Shown here: piece by piece, positions 1 to 9,275 of the stretch
Position numbering within the stretch: position 1 is the first letter of the stretch
Layout: each line of letters opens with the position of its first letter
Assembly: GCF_035658495.1 (NCBI RefSeq)
Contig: NZ_CP141945.1
Coordinates: 707,501 to 771,500, forward strand
Direction of reading: 5' to 3'
Length of the DNA stretch: 64,000 nt
From: Novosphingobium sp. RL4
Lineage (GTDB): Bacteria > Pseudomonadota > Alphaproteobacteria > Sphingomonadales > Sphingomonadaceae
Translations under genes and position numbers: made by a program
The notes under the pieces: model-generated
Seen by the model: the letters and a program-made list of their open reading frames with translations, nothing else
Told to the model about the DNA's origin: nothing
The model's database searches: none

Positions 1-814
1 CAACCTTGAGGCGGCCGGTTGCATGGAGATGCGCAAGGCGAGCCGAAGTGCCCGTGCCGCAGGGGCTGCGGTCTATAGCCTTGTCACCGTAGAACACCGC
101 GTTGCGGCCATCGGCGCCTTCGTGCTTTGGCTTGTCGGCCCATAGCACGTGGCTGACCCCGCGGATCGTGGGATCGAGCGGGTGGACCGGCTCGTACTTC
201 TCGCGCACGGCTTCGCGGATGCGGCCCGAAAGCTCAACGATGCGCGAGGCGCCAAGATCGTCGAGACCGGTGTAGTTCCCCTGCGGCTCGACGATGGCAT
301 AGTAGTTGCCGCCGTAGGACACGTCGATGGTGAGCGGGCCGATGCCCTCCACGTCCACTTCGATGCCGCGTTCGGCGACATAGGCAGGGACGTTGGTGAT
401 CCGCACCGAAGTGACCTTCTGGCCTTCGGTTTCATAGGCAATCTCGATCACGCCTGCCGGAACCTCGACGCGCAGCTTGCCCGGCGTTGCGGGCTGGATC
501 AGCCCGTGTTCAAGGCCGAAAGTCACCATGCCGATAGTGCCATGGCCGCACATCGGCAGGCAGCCCGACGTCTCAATGAAAAGGATGCCGATGTCGTTGG
601 CGGCATCGGTCGGCGGATAGAGGAAGCCGCCCGACATCATGTCGTGCCCGCGCGGTTCGAAGCACAGGCCGGTACGAATCCAGTCGAAGCGAGACAGGAA
701 GTCCTGCCGCCGTTCGGACATGGAGGCGCCCTTCAACAGCGGAGCCCCGCCCGCCACGAGGCGAACGGGGTTACCGGCTGTGTGGCCGTCGATGCAGAAG
801 AAAGTGTGCCGCAT
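1..814 (-). CDS. lhpA: 4-hydroxyproline 2-epimerase (proline racemase family), 3' end outside the window
   Basis: Converts trans-4-hydroxy-L-proline to cis-4-hydroxy-D-proline, the first step of bacterial hydroxyproline catabolism (cytoplasm). The protein starts MRHTFFCIDGHTAGNPVRLV at 814 and runs off the left edge. Both catalytic cysteines are visible: C89 in MCGHGTIG and C252 in SPCGTGTSA. The second Cys argues against the trans-3-hydroxyproline dehydratase subfamily, which has Thr there. The start lies 10 bp downstream of the deaminase gene (825-1739), so both probably form one transcript driven from the operator at 1769. A plain proline racemase is the main alternative, but the DHDPS-family neighbour favours hydroxyproline. 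Confidence 0.88.
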   Translation of the reverse strand, partial: MRHTFFCIDGHTAGNPVRLVAGGAPLLKGASMSERRQDFLSRFDWIRTGLCFEPRGHDMMSGGFLYPPTDAANDIGILFIETSGCLPMCGHGTIGMVTFGLEHGLIQPATPGKLRVEVPAGVIEIAYETEGQKVTSVRITNVPAYVAERGIEVDVEGIGPLTIDVSYGGNYYAIVEPQGNYTGLDDLGASRIVELSGRIREAVREKYEPVHPLDPTIRGVSHVLWADKPKHEGADGRNAVFYGDKAIDRSPCGTGTSARLAHLHATGRLKV

Positions 815-824
815 CGACGCTCCC

Positions 825-1739
825 TTATGCTGCTGCCGCGACGGTCAGGTCGGGGCGGGTTGCAGCGGCCTTTTCGACCATCGCGATCACCTGAGCGCGG
901 CGTTCGCCCTCAAGGACGTAGCGCGGAGGCAGCACGCGCTCCGAACCGCGACCCATGACCTGCTCTGCCAGCTTGATCGACTGGACCAGATCGTGGTCGG
1001 CGTCGAGGTGGAGGAGCGGCATGAACCAGCGATAGATTTCCATGGCCTTGGCGTGATCGCCGCGCTCGAACGCCTTGACCAGCTCGACCGATTCCTTCGG
1101 GAAAGCGTTGGTAAGACCCGAAACCCAGCCCTGCGCGCCGAGGTAGAGACCTTCGAGAGCCACGTCGTCGAGGCCCGCGAACAGCGTGTAGCGATCGCCG
1201 AAGATGTTCTTGAAATCGGTGAAGCGGCGGGTGTCCGGCGCCGATTCCTTGACCGCGACGATGTTCTTCACGTCGACCAGAGCGGCAAGGACGTCCTTGT
1301 CGATCACGGTGCGGTAAGCCGGAGGGTTGTTATAGAGCATGATCGGCAGGGCGGTCTGCTCGGCAACACCCTTGAAGTGCGCGACGAGTTCGTGCGCCTT
1401 GGGCACGTAGACCATCGGCGGCAGCAGCATGAGGCCATCGGCGCCGGCCTTTTCGGCGGCCTGAGCGTAACGCACGGCGCGGCGCGTATCGAATTCGGAA
1501 ACGCCGGTGACGACGGGAACGCGGCCGTTCACCGCCTCGACGATGGCCGAAAGAACCTGGACCTTCTCGTCATACTCAAGCGAGTTGTTCTCACCCACGG
1601 TGCCGAGCGCGATCACACCGGTCACGCCGTCGTTGATGAGATCGTCGACGACGCGCTGGGTGTCGGCGAGGTCGATCGACAGGTCCTCACGGAGCTGCGT
1701 GGTGACCGCCGGGAACACGCCCTTCCAACCAATTGCCAT
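825..1739 (-). CDS. lhpC: DHDPS-family lyase, probable 1-pyrroline-4-hydroxy-2-carboxylate deaminase
   Basis: This 304-residue class I aldolase-fold protein of the dihydrodipicolinate synthase family shows the GTVGE substrate loop (46-50), the catalytic Tyr136 in MLYNNP and the Schiff-base Lys164 in VAVKES. In known hydroxyproline pathways a DHDPS homologue deaminates and dehydrates 1-pyrroline-4-hydroxy-2-carboxylate to alpha-ketoglutarate semialdehyde; the adjacent epimerase points to that role. The family call is firm and the exact substrate is inferred from context. It is the first gene after the 18-bp palindromic operator at 1769-1786. True DapA is unlikely, since biosynthetic dapA is not expected in a catabolic operon. 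Confidence 0.8.
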   Translation of the reverse strand: MAIGWKGVFPAVTTQLREDLSIDLADTQRVVDDLINDGVTGVIALGTVGENNSLEYDEKVQVLSAIVEAVNGRVPVVTGVSEFDTRRAVRYAQAAEKAGADGLMLLPPMVYVPKAHELVAHFKGVAEQTALPIMLYNNPPAYRTVIDKDVLAALVDVKNIVAVKESAPDTRRFTDFKNIFGDRYTLFAGLDDVALEGLYLGAQGWVSGLTNAFPKESVELVKAFERGDHAKAMEIYRWFMPLLHLDADHDLVQSIKLAEQVMGRGSERVLPPRYVLEGERRAQVIAMVEKAAATRPDLTVAAAA

Positions 1740-1768
1740 GTAAGTTCTTCCTACTCTCTCTGAATTGA

Positions 1769-1802
1769 AATATCGTATACGATATTACGAAACGCTCGAC
1801 AA
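1769..1802 (-). promoter_or_regulatory. Promoter with perfect 18-bp palindromic operator for the lhpC-lhpA operon
   Basis: AATATCGTATACGATATT (1769-1786) is a perfect palindrome. On the minus strand a TTGTCG -35 (1802-1797) lies 17 bp from TATACG (1779-1774), which sits inside the palindrome. A bound dimer would therefore block RNA polymerase. The half-site recurs at 4691, 11651 and 12551, always in front of genes of this locus. The likely ligand is the GntR protein at 11738-12493 (inference). Confidence 0.75.
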
Positions 1803-1883
1803 TTGCAATCTTTGCATCGTGGCAGTCTTTTCCGGCACGGTCAGAAGCGCAGCATCAGCGCAGATCAGGCAGCCTTTCCAAAT

Positions 1884-1915
1884 AAAAAGCCGCCCCGGTC
1901 CTCCGGGGCGGCTTT
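1884..1915 (-). terminator. Rho-independent terminator of the TonB receptor gene
   Basis: GCCGCCCCGG (1889-1898), loop TCCT, CCGGGGCGGC (1903-1912). Read on the minus strand the perfect 10-bp stem is followed by TTTTTATTT. It lies 30 bp after the receptor stop codon. Confidence 0.9.
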
Positions 1916-1941
1916 CCATCCTAATACATGAACTGCACGAA

Positions 1942-4638
1942 TCAGAAGCGGAAGCGAGCGCTGGTCTGAATTGTTCGTGCCTGAAGGCGGACGCCATACG
2001 GCAAGAGACGGTCCTTGCCCCACCACATCTGCGCATTGTTCTTGAGGAGGTTGGTGCCTTCAACGCTAAGCGTGAGAAACTTGACCGGAGTGTAATTGAT
2101 CGCAGCATCAAGGCGCGACGTCGCATCCATGTACGGCGAAAATTCGGGATAATCGGAGAACACACCGGTACGATAACGCGACCGATAGTTCCAAGCCACG
2201 CGCGCGCTGAACTCAGGAGTGTCATAGTAAAGTGCAAGATTATAGGTAATCTTGGACATGCCAATGGCATTATTGTCTGATCCATCGGGATAATCGATAT
2301 TACCTTTTGCAAGGTACGTCAGGTTTGCGGATGCCCCGAAGTTACGAAGGATGCCAGGCAGGAAATCGAAGAAGGTCTGGCCGGCGATCTCATATCCTTG
2401 GAAAGTGCCGCCACCTGCATTGCGATTGGTCCAGACACTTCCGTTGGGGACGCCCACGGCACCCGGGAACTCCGGAACGTATTCCTGCGCCACACTGTAA
2501 TAGATATAGCCCTTCGGCTTCTTGAGATAGGCCGCGACCGAAATTGATCCTGCACGGCCGAAATAATACTCAAGAGAAGCGTCGAAGCTATTTTCGGTAT
2601 AAGCTTTGAGATCCGGGTTGCCCGCGTAGACAGTAAGATTGTTGAGCTCAATGACGCGGCTTGGGCGGAGTTCATAGAAGCCGACGCGCTGCACGTTCTT
2701 CGTCCAGGCCAGTCGCAATTGAAGCTTCGGGGTAAAGTGCGCAATGGCATTGAAGCTCGGCAACACGTCTACGAAATTACCGCGACCGGACGAGGTCGTA
2801 ACGGTTGGATTCCAGTTGGCATCAAAACGGGTCTGAACGCTGTCGCTAATCCCCCACGTGTTGACGACACGCGCGCCGAACACGCCATCGACAGGGACAC
2901 CGGCATCGAAGGCATAATTGAACTGGCCATAGACAGCAAACGTCTGCTCCCTCGAACCGTAACCGTTACCAACCGAGAGATCGGGGTATCTTGTCGACCA
3001 ATCGGCGCCGGTCGTGCTCGTCGACTGGAGCCATGAGCGAACGGCATCGAAATTGTTCAGCAGGCTGGCGCCGTCAAGATTGAACCAGGTCGGGCCATCA
3101 AAGCCCGAAACATGGGCAGTCGTGGAGGTGTAATCGTAGCCCAGGTCGTCCAGCGTCGGCGACGAACCAGCAACGCGAGGCGAACTGTCCCGGTAGCCGT
3201 TCGTGAAGCGGATTTTCCTATTGCTGTAGCGAGCCCCCATCTGGAAACTGCGCAACAGCCCCGTCTCGGTCAGCTTTTGCGTCAGGTCCACCTGGCTTGA
3301 GAGACTGCGGCTCGTCTCGACACTGCGCTCGTCATGCAGGTTGCTCAACAGATACTCGCTGGGGTCGGTCAGGTCGACACCATTGAAGACCATGTACGGC
3401 CCCCGACCGGAGCCCACATCCGTATCCATGTCCAAGGTGGCGCTCTGAGCAGTGGAGAACCGGTAGACGCTGAGGATGCCGTAGTTTTCACGACGCGACT
3501 TATTGTACTGCGCCGTGAAATTGATCTGCGTCTGATCGTTGTGCCAGTGCGTCTCGAAATTGCCGCCGTAGTTTTCGGACTTTACCTTCTCGTAGTACGC
3601 CTCCGGACCACCAGCCAGAATTCCCGTTGCAGGCGTGACAGTCAGGCCTTGAACGGTCTGATAGTCGGCATTTCCGTTGTCGGCGTAGGTTATATCGGAA
3701 AGGTTATAGGTTCCGTTACGGGCGACCAGATGAAGGCGGTCCCTGCTACGCTTCTCACGGCTGCTGAAATAATTACCTTCCAGCACGAAATCGAGTTGGT
3801 CACTAGCGCGCCATTGCCAGACTGCGTTGACTGAAGGACGAGAAATGCGGCCTTCTTCGACACCGTAGTTAACCGCGTAAGGAACGATCGTCGTCGTCCG
3901 TTGATCTGCAGGAAGGCTGTTCAGATCCGTGCCTGCAAAGACGCCAGGTGTCTCGCTTTCCAGGAACGTCTCATTGTAATGATTGCGTGTGTAGGAAGCG
4001 TTGACCAGGAAGCCCATCTCGCCAAGACCGGTGTCGAAGCGATCTCCGACCAGCAAGCTTCCGTAAGGGCTCTTGGTATTACCGATGCTGGAAAATACTT
4101 CACGGAAGCTTCCCGCGACGGTCAGGCCCCTGTCAAGATCGAGCGGCCGCCGCAGTTCGACGTTCACGGTTCCCGCAATACCGCCTTCAATCTGGTCAGG
4201 GGTGCGGGTCTTGTAGACTTCGACAGACTTCAGCAATTCCGCAGGAATGTCTGACAGGTTCATCGAACGATCGACGCCGCTGGCTGCGTCATTTCCGTTG
4301 ATGGTGGTAGAGATGTCAGTCATGCCGCGAATAGAAATCTCGGCGCCTTCGCCGTGTTCGCGAGAAATCTGAACACCGGTGACACGGGCAATCGCCTCGG
4401 GGACGTTGTTGTCAGGAAGCTTACCGACGTCTTCAGCAACGATGGAGTCCACGATCTGCTTGGACTTGCGCTTCTTCGTCGCGGCAGCCTCTACACTCCC
4501 GCGAACGCCCGTGACGACAATACTCTGGTCAGAAGATTCGCTGGCAGAGGAATCCTGCGCCCAGGCAGGAGCGGCCGCCCCCATGGCGACCAGCGAACTC
4601 AATGCAGTCGAAAGCTTCAAAATTTTGAGAGAAATCAT
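1942..4638 (-). CDS. TonB-dependent outer-membrane receptor of the carbohydrate/peptide type
   Basis: This 898-residue receptor has a Sec signal peptide ending AAPAWA, a plug domain beginning with the TonB-box-like SIVVTGVRGS (about 39-48), and a 22-strand-type barrel ending in an aromatic-rich RFRF tail. It belongs to the long sphingomonad/Caulobacter TonB receptor group usually linked to oligosaccharides or glycopeptides (family knowledge). It has its own promoter region with the shared ATATCGTATA operator at 4691 and its own terminator. From context the cargo is probably arabinosylated hydroxyproline peptides released by the glycosidases and peptidases next door. Substrate identity is inference. 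Confidence 0.85.
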   Translation of the reverse strand: MISLKILKLSTALSSLVAMGAAAPAWAQDSSASESSDQSIVVTGVRGSVEAAATKKRKSKQIVDSIVAEDVGKLPDNNVPEAIARVTGVQISREHGEGAEISIRGMTDISTTINGNDAASGVDRSMNLSDIPAELLKSVEVYKTRTPDQIEGGIAGTVNVELRRPLDLDRGLTVAGSFREVFSSIGNTKSPYGSLLVGDRFDTGLGEMGFLVNASYTRNHYNETFLESETPGVFAGTDLNSLPADQRTTTIVPYAVNYGVEEGRISRPSVNAVWQWRASDQLDFVLEGNYFSSREKRSRDRLHLVARNGTYNLSDITYADNGNADYQTVQGLTVTPATGILAGGPEAYYEKVKSENYGGNFETHWHNDQTQINFTAQYNKSRRENYGILSVYRFSTAQSATLDMDTDVGSGRGPYMVFNGVDLTDPSEYLLSNLHDERSVETSRSLSSQVDLTQKLTETGLLRSFQMGARYSNRKIRFTNGYRDSSPRVAGSSPTLDDLGYDYTSTTAHVSGFDGPTWFNLDGASLLNNFDAVRSWLQSTSTTGADWSTRYPDLSVGNGYGSREQTFAVYGQFNYAFDAGVPVDGVFGARVVNTWGISDSVQTRFDANWNPTVTTSSGRGNFVDVLPSFNAIAHFTPKLQLRLAWTKNVQRVGFYELRPSRVIELNNLTVYAGNPDLKAYTENSFDASLEYYFGRAGSISVAAYLKKPKGYIYYSVAQEYVPEFPGAVGVPNGSVWTNRNAGGGTFQGYEIAGQTFFDFLPGILRNFGASANLTYLAKGNIDYPDGSDNNAIGMSKITYNLALYYDTPEFSARVAWNYRSRYRTGVFSDYPEFSPYMDATSRLDAAINYTPVKFLTLSVEGTNLLKNNAQMWWGKDRLLPYGVRLQARTIQTSARFRF

Positions 4639-4690
4639 CGCAAAACCCCCTGTTTGGCTCGCGGTGCCTCCGCCATGACACCTGTTGTTT

Positions 4691-4727
4691 ATATCGTATA
4701 CGTCTTACGATATCTGAATCGAGTCAA
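4691..4727 (-). promoter_or_regulatory. Operator/promoter region of the TonB receptor gene
   Basis: ATATCGTATACG (4691-4702) is followed by an inverted half-site TACGATAT (4706-4713), giving two overlapping inverted half-sites of the operator seen perfect at 1769. TTGACT (4727-4722, minus strand) is a good -35; the -10 is unclear. It starts 53 bp upstream of the receptor start. Confidence 0.65.
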
Positions 4728-4802
4728 GGTATTTGTGACGGTTCGGAAACATTTTTGTCTGAGTAATTCCTGTTTCGGGAAACATCTGGAAAGCGCATGC
4801 CA

Positions 4803-4834
4803 AAAAGGGCGCAGGTTGATGACCTGCGCCCTTT
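4803..4834 (-). terminator. Rho-independent terminator of the GH127-Ldh2-DUF885-GH43 operon
   Basis: AAAGGGCGCAGGT (4804-4816) and ACCTGCGCCCTTT (4822-4834) form a perfect 13-bp stem with a TTGAT loop, followed on the minus strand by a run of T. It lies 46 bp past the GH43 stop codon. Confidence 0.9.
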
Positions 4835-4879
4835 CAAGATTATCTACCCACAGCCGCCCATGCGGCATGGGTCAGCAGG

Positions 4880-6463
4880 TTACTGACATGCTGCTGGCGG
4901 CGATCCGTCTCCGCGGATAGCGACAGGCTCCGCGGCCGGCGCCAGCACTTCCCATTCCTGCACGGCGAGAGCGGCATGCGTCTTCCCATCCGTGGAAGCG
5001 TCCATCACCGCGCGCAGGCATCGCGTGTTCACCTTTGCAAACGACACATCCTGGAATGAACCCGTCCCCGTCCCATAGGAACTGGCGCGCGGAACCGCCT
5101 TCCAATTGCCCTTGCCCACCGGGTTCCAGTATTCGAGATGCCACTTCGCCGGCGGAGCGACGCCGACGCCCGAACCTGCGGGCTGGTCGTTCCAGAACCA
5201 GATGCGCGAGCCGTCGATCGTCACCGGCTTGTCCCAGCGATACTCGATCCACTGGCGCGGCGGATTGTTCGCAGACCAGCTTCCCCACATGTCGGGGGGC
5301 AGCGGGGCCTCTTTCAGCGCGCCGTTGTTGAGCGCCTTGATCCAGAACTGCACCGGCACCGGATCGTTCGAGGCGGTCGCCCAGGCCGAACGCGCGATGT
5401 TGCGGCTCGGTGCCAGCGGCGGTTGCGGGCGTAGCGTGGGCACGACGGTGCGGATGCGCGCCGGGGTGACGCTGTCGTCCCACTCCATCTTGTCCAGGGC
5501 GACGCTGCGGCGGAAGTGCCCGCCACCCCTGGCATCCGCCGTGTGATAGGCAAGATACCACTGCCCCTTGAACTCGACCGCGCCCGGATGGGACGTGGTG
5601 GAGGAGACCGGCTTCAACGCCACGCCGCGGTAGGTCCAGGGCCCCATCGGCGAAGGCGCGCTGCCGTAAGCGATGCAGGCGTAATAGACGGCGGGCGTGC
5701 AGTCCGAAGTCGGCCCCGCCTTGTTACCCGCATAGAGCATGTAATAGGTGCCCTTGCGTTTCATGATCCACGGCGCCTCGAAGAAGCCGGTGAGACCGGA
5801 AATGGTCTGCTCCGGCCCCTTGGGCGTAATCATGTCACGCGCCAGTTCCATGCCGCGAAGCTGGCCGAACGTGCCCCAGTAGATATAGACCCGGCCATCG
5901 TCATCAATCAGGATCGTGGGGTCGATGTTCTGGATCTTGTTGGCGACAGGCACTCTCTGCGAGATGATCGGCCCAGAAGGGTGGGCATCGCGCCACGGCC
6001 CGAGCGGGCTGTCGGCAACCGCCACGCCGATCGCAAAGCGGTCCTCGGCGCTGCTGTTCTTCTCCAGTACCGGGGCGTAGAGGTAATAGCGCTTATCCGG
6101 GCCCTGGATGATCTGCCCGGCATAGGCCCGGGCCTCCTCGGCCCAGGCGAAGACGTTCTCCGGCTTGATGATCGCCGGATAATGGGTCCACTTGCCCGAG
6201 GCCGGATCGGCGGTCTTGAGCAGTTGCCATTCGGGCATGATGAAGTCGTTGACGTCGCTGGCCGCTTCATCGCGCCCGGCGAGAATCCAGAGCTGTCCAT
6301 CGGCAACGAAAGGCGCAGGATCGGTGGAGTAATAGTCCCCATCCGCCAGGATCGGATTACCCGGAACCGTCAGTTCCCGCGCGATCGGCGCGGAGGCCTG
6401 CTGCGCCGAAACGGCCGACGCGAAAGCGCCGGCCGCAAGCACCAATGCGAGCTTATTCCTCAT
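4880..6463 (-). CDS. Exported GH43-family glycosidase, probable alpha-L-arabinofuranosidase
   Basis: A 527-residue secreted enzyme with a signal peptide (cleavage near ASAVSA-QQ). The five-bladed propeller carries the GH43 triad: base Asp48 (STDPAPF), pKa-modulating Asp181 (NIDPTIL) and acid Glu229 (FFEAPWI). The C-terminal 170 residues look like a discoidin/F5-8C-type beta-sandwich and may bind sugar. GH43 enzymes named HypAA remove the terminal alpha-arabinofuranose of Hyp-linked arabino-oligosaccharides in other bacteria (family knowledge). Pairing with the GH127/GH146 enzyme upstream supports the same job here. The start overlaps the DUF885 gene end by 11 bp, indicating translational coupling. 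Beta-xylosidase activity cannot be excluded. Confidence 0.85.
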   Translation of the reverse strand: MRNKLALVLAAGAFASAVSAQQASAPIARELTVPGNPILADGDYYSTDPAPFVADGQLWILAGRDEAASDVNDFIMPEWQLLKTADPASGKWTHYPAIIKPENVFAWAEEARAYAGQIIQGPDKRYYLYAPVLEKNSSAEDRFAIGVAVADSPLGPWRDAHPSGPIISQRVPVANKIQNIDPTILIDDDGRVYIYWGTFGQLRGMELARDMITPKGPEQTISGLTGFFEAPWIMKRKGTYYMLYAGNKAGPTSDCTPAVYYACIAYGSAPSPMGPWTYRGVALKPVSSTTSHPGAVEFKGQWYLAYHTADARGGGHFRRSVALDKMEWDDSVTPARIRTVVPTLRPQPPLAPSRNIARSAWATASNDPVPVQFWIKALNNGALKEAPLPPDMWGSWSANNPPRQWIEYRWDKPVTIDGSRIWFWNDQPAGSGVGVAPPAKWHLEYWNPVGKGNWKAVPRASSYGTGTGSFQDVSFAKVNTRCLRAVMDASTDGKTHAALAVQEWEVLAPAAEPVAIRGDGSPPAACQ

Positions 6464-8240
6464 CGGGATAGGGGCCCTTGCCGCCGTCCTTGATGAGCTG
6501 ATCGACGCGCTGGTCGATCAGCGGCAGCGGCACGCCGCCCAGTTCCAGCACTGCATCGTGGAAGGCGCGGATGTTGAACTTGGAACCCAGCGCCGTTTCC
6601 GCCTTCTTGCGCGCATCGACGAAGGCGAGTTGGCCCATGTAGTAGGACAGCGCCTGTCCCGGCCAGGAGATGTAGCGATCGACTTCTGTCTCGATCTCGT
6701 GATCGGACAGCGCGGTATTGTCGCGCAGGTACTGCTGTGCCTGCTCGCGGCTCCAGCCCATGGCATGGACACCGGTATCGACGACGAGGCGCGACGCGCG
6801 CCAGGCTTGGTAGCTGAGCATGCCGAACCGGTCGTAGGGCGTCTCATACATGCCCATGTCCTCGCCCAGTGCCTCGCAGTAGAGCGCCCAGCCCTCTCCG
6901 TAGGCAGACAGGTAAGTGTCGCGGCGGAAGGCCGGCAGGTCCTTGTTCTCCATGGCCAGCGGCATCTGCATGGCATGGCCCGGCGCGGATTCGTGCAAGG
7001 TCAGCGCGACCTGCGAGTAGAACGGACGGCTCGGCAGATCGTAGGTGTTGACGAGATAGATGCCCGGACCGCCGCGACCGCCGGTGTAGAACGGCGCGAT
7101 GTCGTCCGGCACCGGCTTGATGGCGAAGCGGCTGCGCGGCATGTGGCCGAAGAACTGGTCCGCCTTGCCGTCGAACTGCTTGGCGATCCAGGCCGCGCGG
7201 TAAAGCAGCTCGTTCGGGGTCTTGGGATAGAACTGCGGATCGGTGCGCAGGAAGTGCAGGAAGGACTTGAGGTCTCCCTTGAACTCGACCTGGCTCATCA
7301 CCTCGGCCATCTGCGAGCGGATGCGGGCCATCTCGCTGAGGCCGATCTCGTGGATCTCCTCCGGCGTCTTGTCGAGCGTGACGAACTCGGCGATCTTCGA
7401 CTGGTAATAGGCCTTTCCGTCCGGCAGGTCATAGGCCGCCAGCGACTTGCGCGCACCGGTTTCGTATTCGCTGCGCATGAAGGTCAGCAGCTTGGCATGG
7501 GCCGGCACGACACCATCGGAGATGAGCTTGCGGGCTTCGGCGCGCAGCTTCTCCTGCTCGGCGGCGGGGATCGTCGAAGGCAGTTTGCGGAACGGCTCAT
7601 AGAACGGCGAGGCTTCCGCCGTCTTGGCCTGAACGACCAGTTCGATGCCCTTGTCGCGTCCGGCAAGCGTCACTTGCGGGCCGGTGAAGCCGCGCTTGAG
7701 GCCCGCGCGCATGTTGTCGATCTGCTGGTCGTAGTAGCGCGGAACCTCGCGCAGCATTTCAAGATAGTTGTCGGCCGCAGCCTTGTCCTTCAGCGGATTG
7801 CGCGCCCAGTCGGCCAGGTCGCCCCAGAAGCTGGTGTCGGCGTTGAAGGGCTTTTCGTAGTCGCGGAAGCGCTGCGAGGCGAGGAGCGCATCGATCTGGC
7901 CCTTGTAGACCGCGAAGTTCACGCGATTGGCGGGCGAGAGCTGCTTCTGGTCGATGGCAGCAAGCTGGCCTTCCACCTTGGTCCAGCAGGCGAGGCGATC
8001 TGCCTGGGCCTTGGGGCCGAGGTCGGGCAGGACGATCTTGCTGTCCTTCGGCGTATCCTCGCAAGGGCCGACCTGCTTCTGGCGCCATTCGTATTCGGCG
8101 GTGGTGATCGCCTCGAAAGCCTGATCGGCCGTCTGCTTCTTGGAAACTTGAGCAGCGGGAGCGGCGGCGGCCGAAACCGCAGGCGTGGCGACCAGTGCGG
8201 CGCCGGCCAGCATCATGGCGCGGCCAACCGAATTCTTCAC
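6453..8240 (-). CDS. Exported DUF885-family metallopeptidase-like protein
   Basis: A 595-residue protein starting at GTG 8240, preceded by AAAGGGGAA at good spacing and followed by its own signal peptide (VKNSVGRAMMLAGAALVATP, ending AVSA). The zinc-type HESAPGH motif typical of DUF885 is present in the C-terminal half (TLHESAPGHAMQMP), with later conserved YGEGWALY. DUF885 proteins are thought to be gluzincin-like peptidases; here one would trim proline-rich peptides in the periplasm (inference). No stop codon separates this frame from the upstream Ldh2 gene, so a 940-residue fusion is formally encoded. The signal peptide and ribosome site argue for separate initiation. Confidence 0.8.
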   Translation of the reverse strand: MKNSVGRAMMLAGAALVATPAVSAAAAPAAQVSKKQTADQAFEAITTAEYEWRQKQVGPCEDTPKDSKIVLPDLGPKAQADRLACWTKVEGQLAAIDQKQLSPANRVNFAVYKGQIDALLASQRFRDYEKPFNADTSFWGDLADWARNPLKDKAAADNYLEMLREVPRYYDQQIDNMRAGLKRGFTGPQVTLAGRDKGIELVVQAKTAEASPFYEPFRKLPSTIPAAEQEKLRAEARKLISDGVVPAHAKLLTFMRSEYETGARKSLAAYDLPDGKAYYQSKIAEFVTLDKTPEEIHEIGLSEMARIRSQMAEVMSQVEFKGDLKSFLHFLRTDPQFYPKTPNELLYRAAWIAKQFDGKADQFFGHMPRSRFAIKPVPDDIAPFYTGGRGGPGIYLVNTYDLPSRPFYSQVALTLHESAPGHAMQMPLAMENKDLPAFRRDTYLSAYGEGWALYCEALGEDMGMYETPYDRFGMLSYQAWRASRLVVDTGVHAMGWSREQAQQYLRDNTALSDHEIETEVDRYISWPGQALSYYMGQLAFVDARKKAETALGSKFNIRAFHDAVLELGGVPLPLIDQRVDQLIKDGGKGPYPDEE

Positions 8241-9275
8241 GTCATTTCCCCTTTCGAGAACCTCGAGAATGTCCTGGTGGAGCTTCGCCGGAATGCGCAG
8301 CCCCTCCTTGTCGGAGCGCGCCCGCGCGATCAGACGGCGCGATCCCGGCAGGCGAGCGCCCTGCCCTTCGATCATGTCGAACATGGCTTCCGCGCGGCGC
8401 AGATGCTCTTCCACGCCCGCCCCGAGAAAGCCCGCCGGATCGATGGCGATAATAAATTCGCCGCCGATGGGCGAGCCGCCGCGATCCTGGTCGGCGGCCA
8501 TCGATTCCGCGCTGGTCATGTCGCCGATCAGCGGCCCTGCAAGCAGTTCGACCATGGCGGCGAGTGCGGAACCCTTGTGTCCGCCGAATGTGCGCATCGC
8601 GCCGTCGAGCACGGCCTTGGCATCGCTCGACGGATTGCCATCGGCATCGTAGCCCCAGTCGAGCGGGATCGACTTGCCAGCACGGCGATGCAGTTCGATC
8701 TCGCCGCGCGCGACCGCGCTGGTGGCGAAGTCGAACACGAACGGCGCGCGGTCAGGACGCGGCCAGCCGAAGGCGATCGGATTGGTGCCGAACACCGGCT
8801 TGGTGCCGCCGGCAGGCGCGACCCACGAATGGCTGGGCGTGAAGGCGAAGGCGACAAGCCCCTGCTCTGCCAGCGCCTCGACCTCGGGCCAGAGCGCGGC
8901 GAAATGGACCACATTGTTCAACGCCATGGCGGCAATGCCGAACTTGCGCGCCTTCTCGACCAGCAGCGGCATGCCGCGCTCGAACGGCAGTTGGGCGAAG
9001 CCGCCCTTGCCGTCGACGCGCACCAGCGCCTGCGCCGGCTCGCTCACTTCGGGCACCGCATCGGGCACCACCACCCCGCGCTCGACCGAATTGGCCGCAA
9101 CGAGGAGGCGGTAGAGCCCGTGCGAGGTGCAACCGTCCCGCTCGCCCGACACCATGGTGTGGGCGACGGCGGCGGCATGGTCGGGCGCGAGGCCCCAGGC
9201 TTCGAGCACCGTGCGGGCGAGTTCGTCCGCTTCGGCAATCGTCAGGGCAACGTCTTCACTCAAGGCAATGCTCAC
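8241..9275 (-). CDS. Ldh2-family NAD(P)H-dependent imino-acid reductase, reading in frame into the next gene
   Basis: 345 residues of a malate/L-lactate dehydrogenase type 2 (DpkA-like) enzyme: SHGLYRL contains the conserved His, PSHSWVAPAGG and FGTNPIAF form the cofactor region, and FATSAVARGEI and GGHKGSALA are family signatures. From memory the sequence resembles 1-piperideine/1-pyrroline-2-carboxylate reductases (DpkA), which reduce cyclic imino acids from proline, hydroxyproline or lysine. That fits the hydroxyproline locus. The ATG overlaps the GH127 stop (ATGA). The reading frame has no stop before the DUF885 start; a +1 shift would end it at a TGA overlapping that GTG, the usual coupled arrangement, so an indel near the 3' end is suspected. 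Confidence 0.8.

Noticed and set aside
825..1739. Biosynthetic dihydrodipicolinate synthase (dapA)
   Set aside because: The operon with a hydroxyproline epimerase and the catabolic operator make a hydroxyproline-pathway lyase more likely, although the fold is the same.
6453..9275. A single 940-residue bifunctional enzyme
   Set aside because: A signal peptide with its own ribosome site begins at the junction and the two halves are full-length members of separate families. Kept as two genes with the fusion noted.
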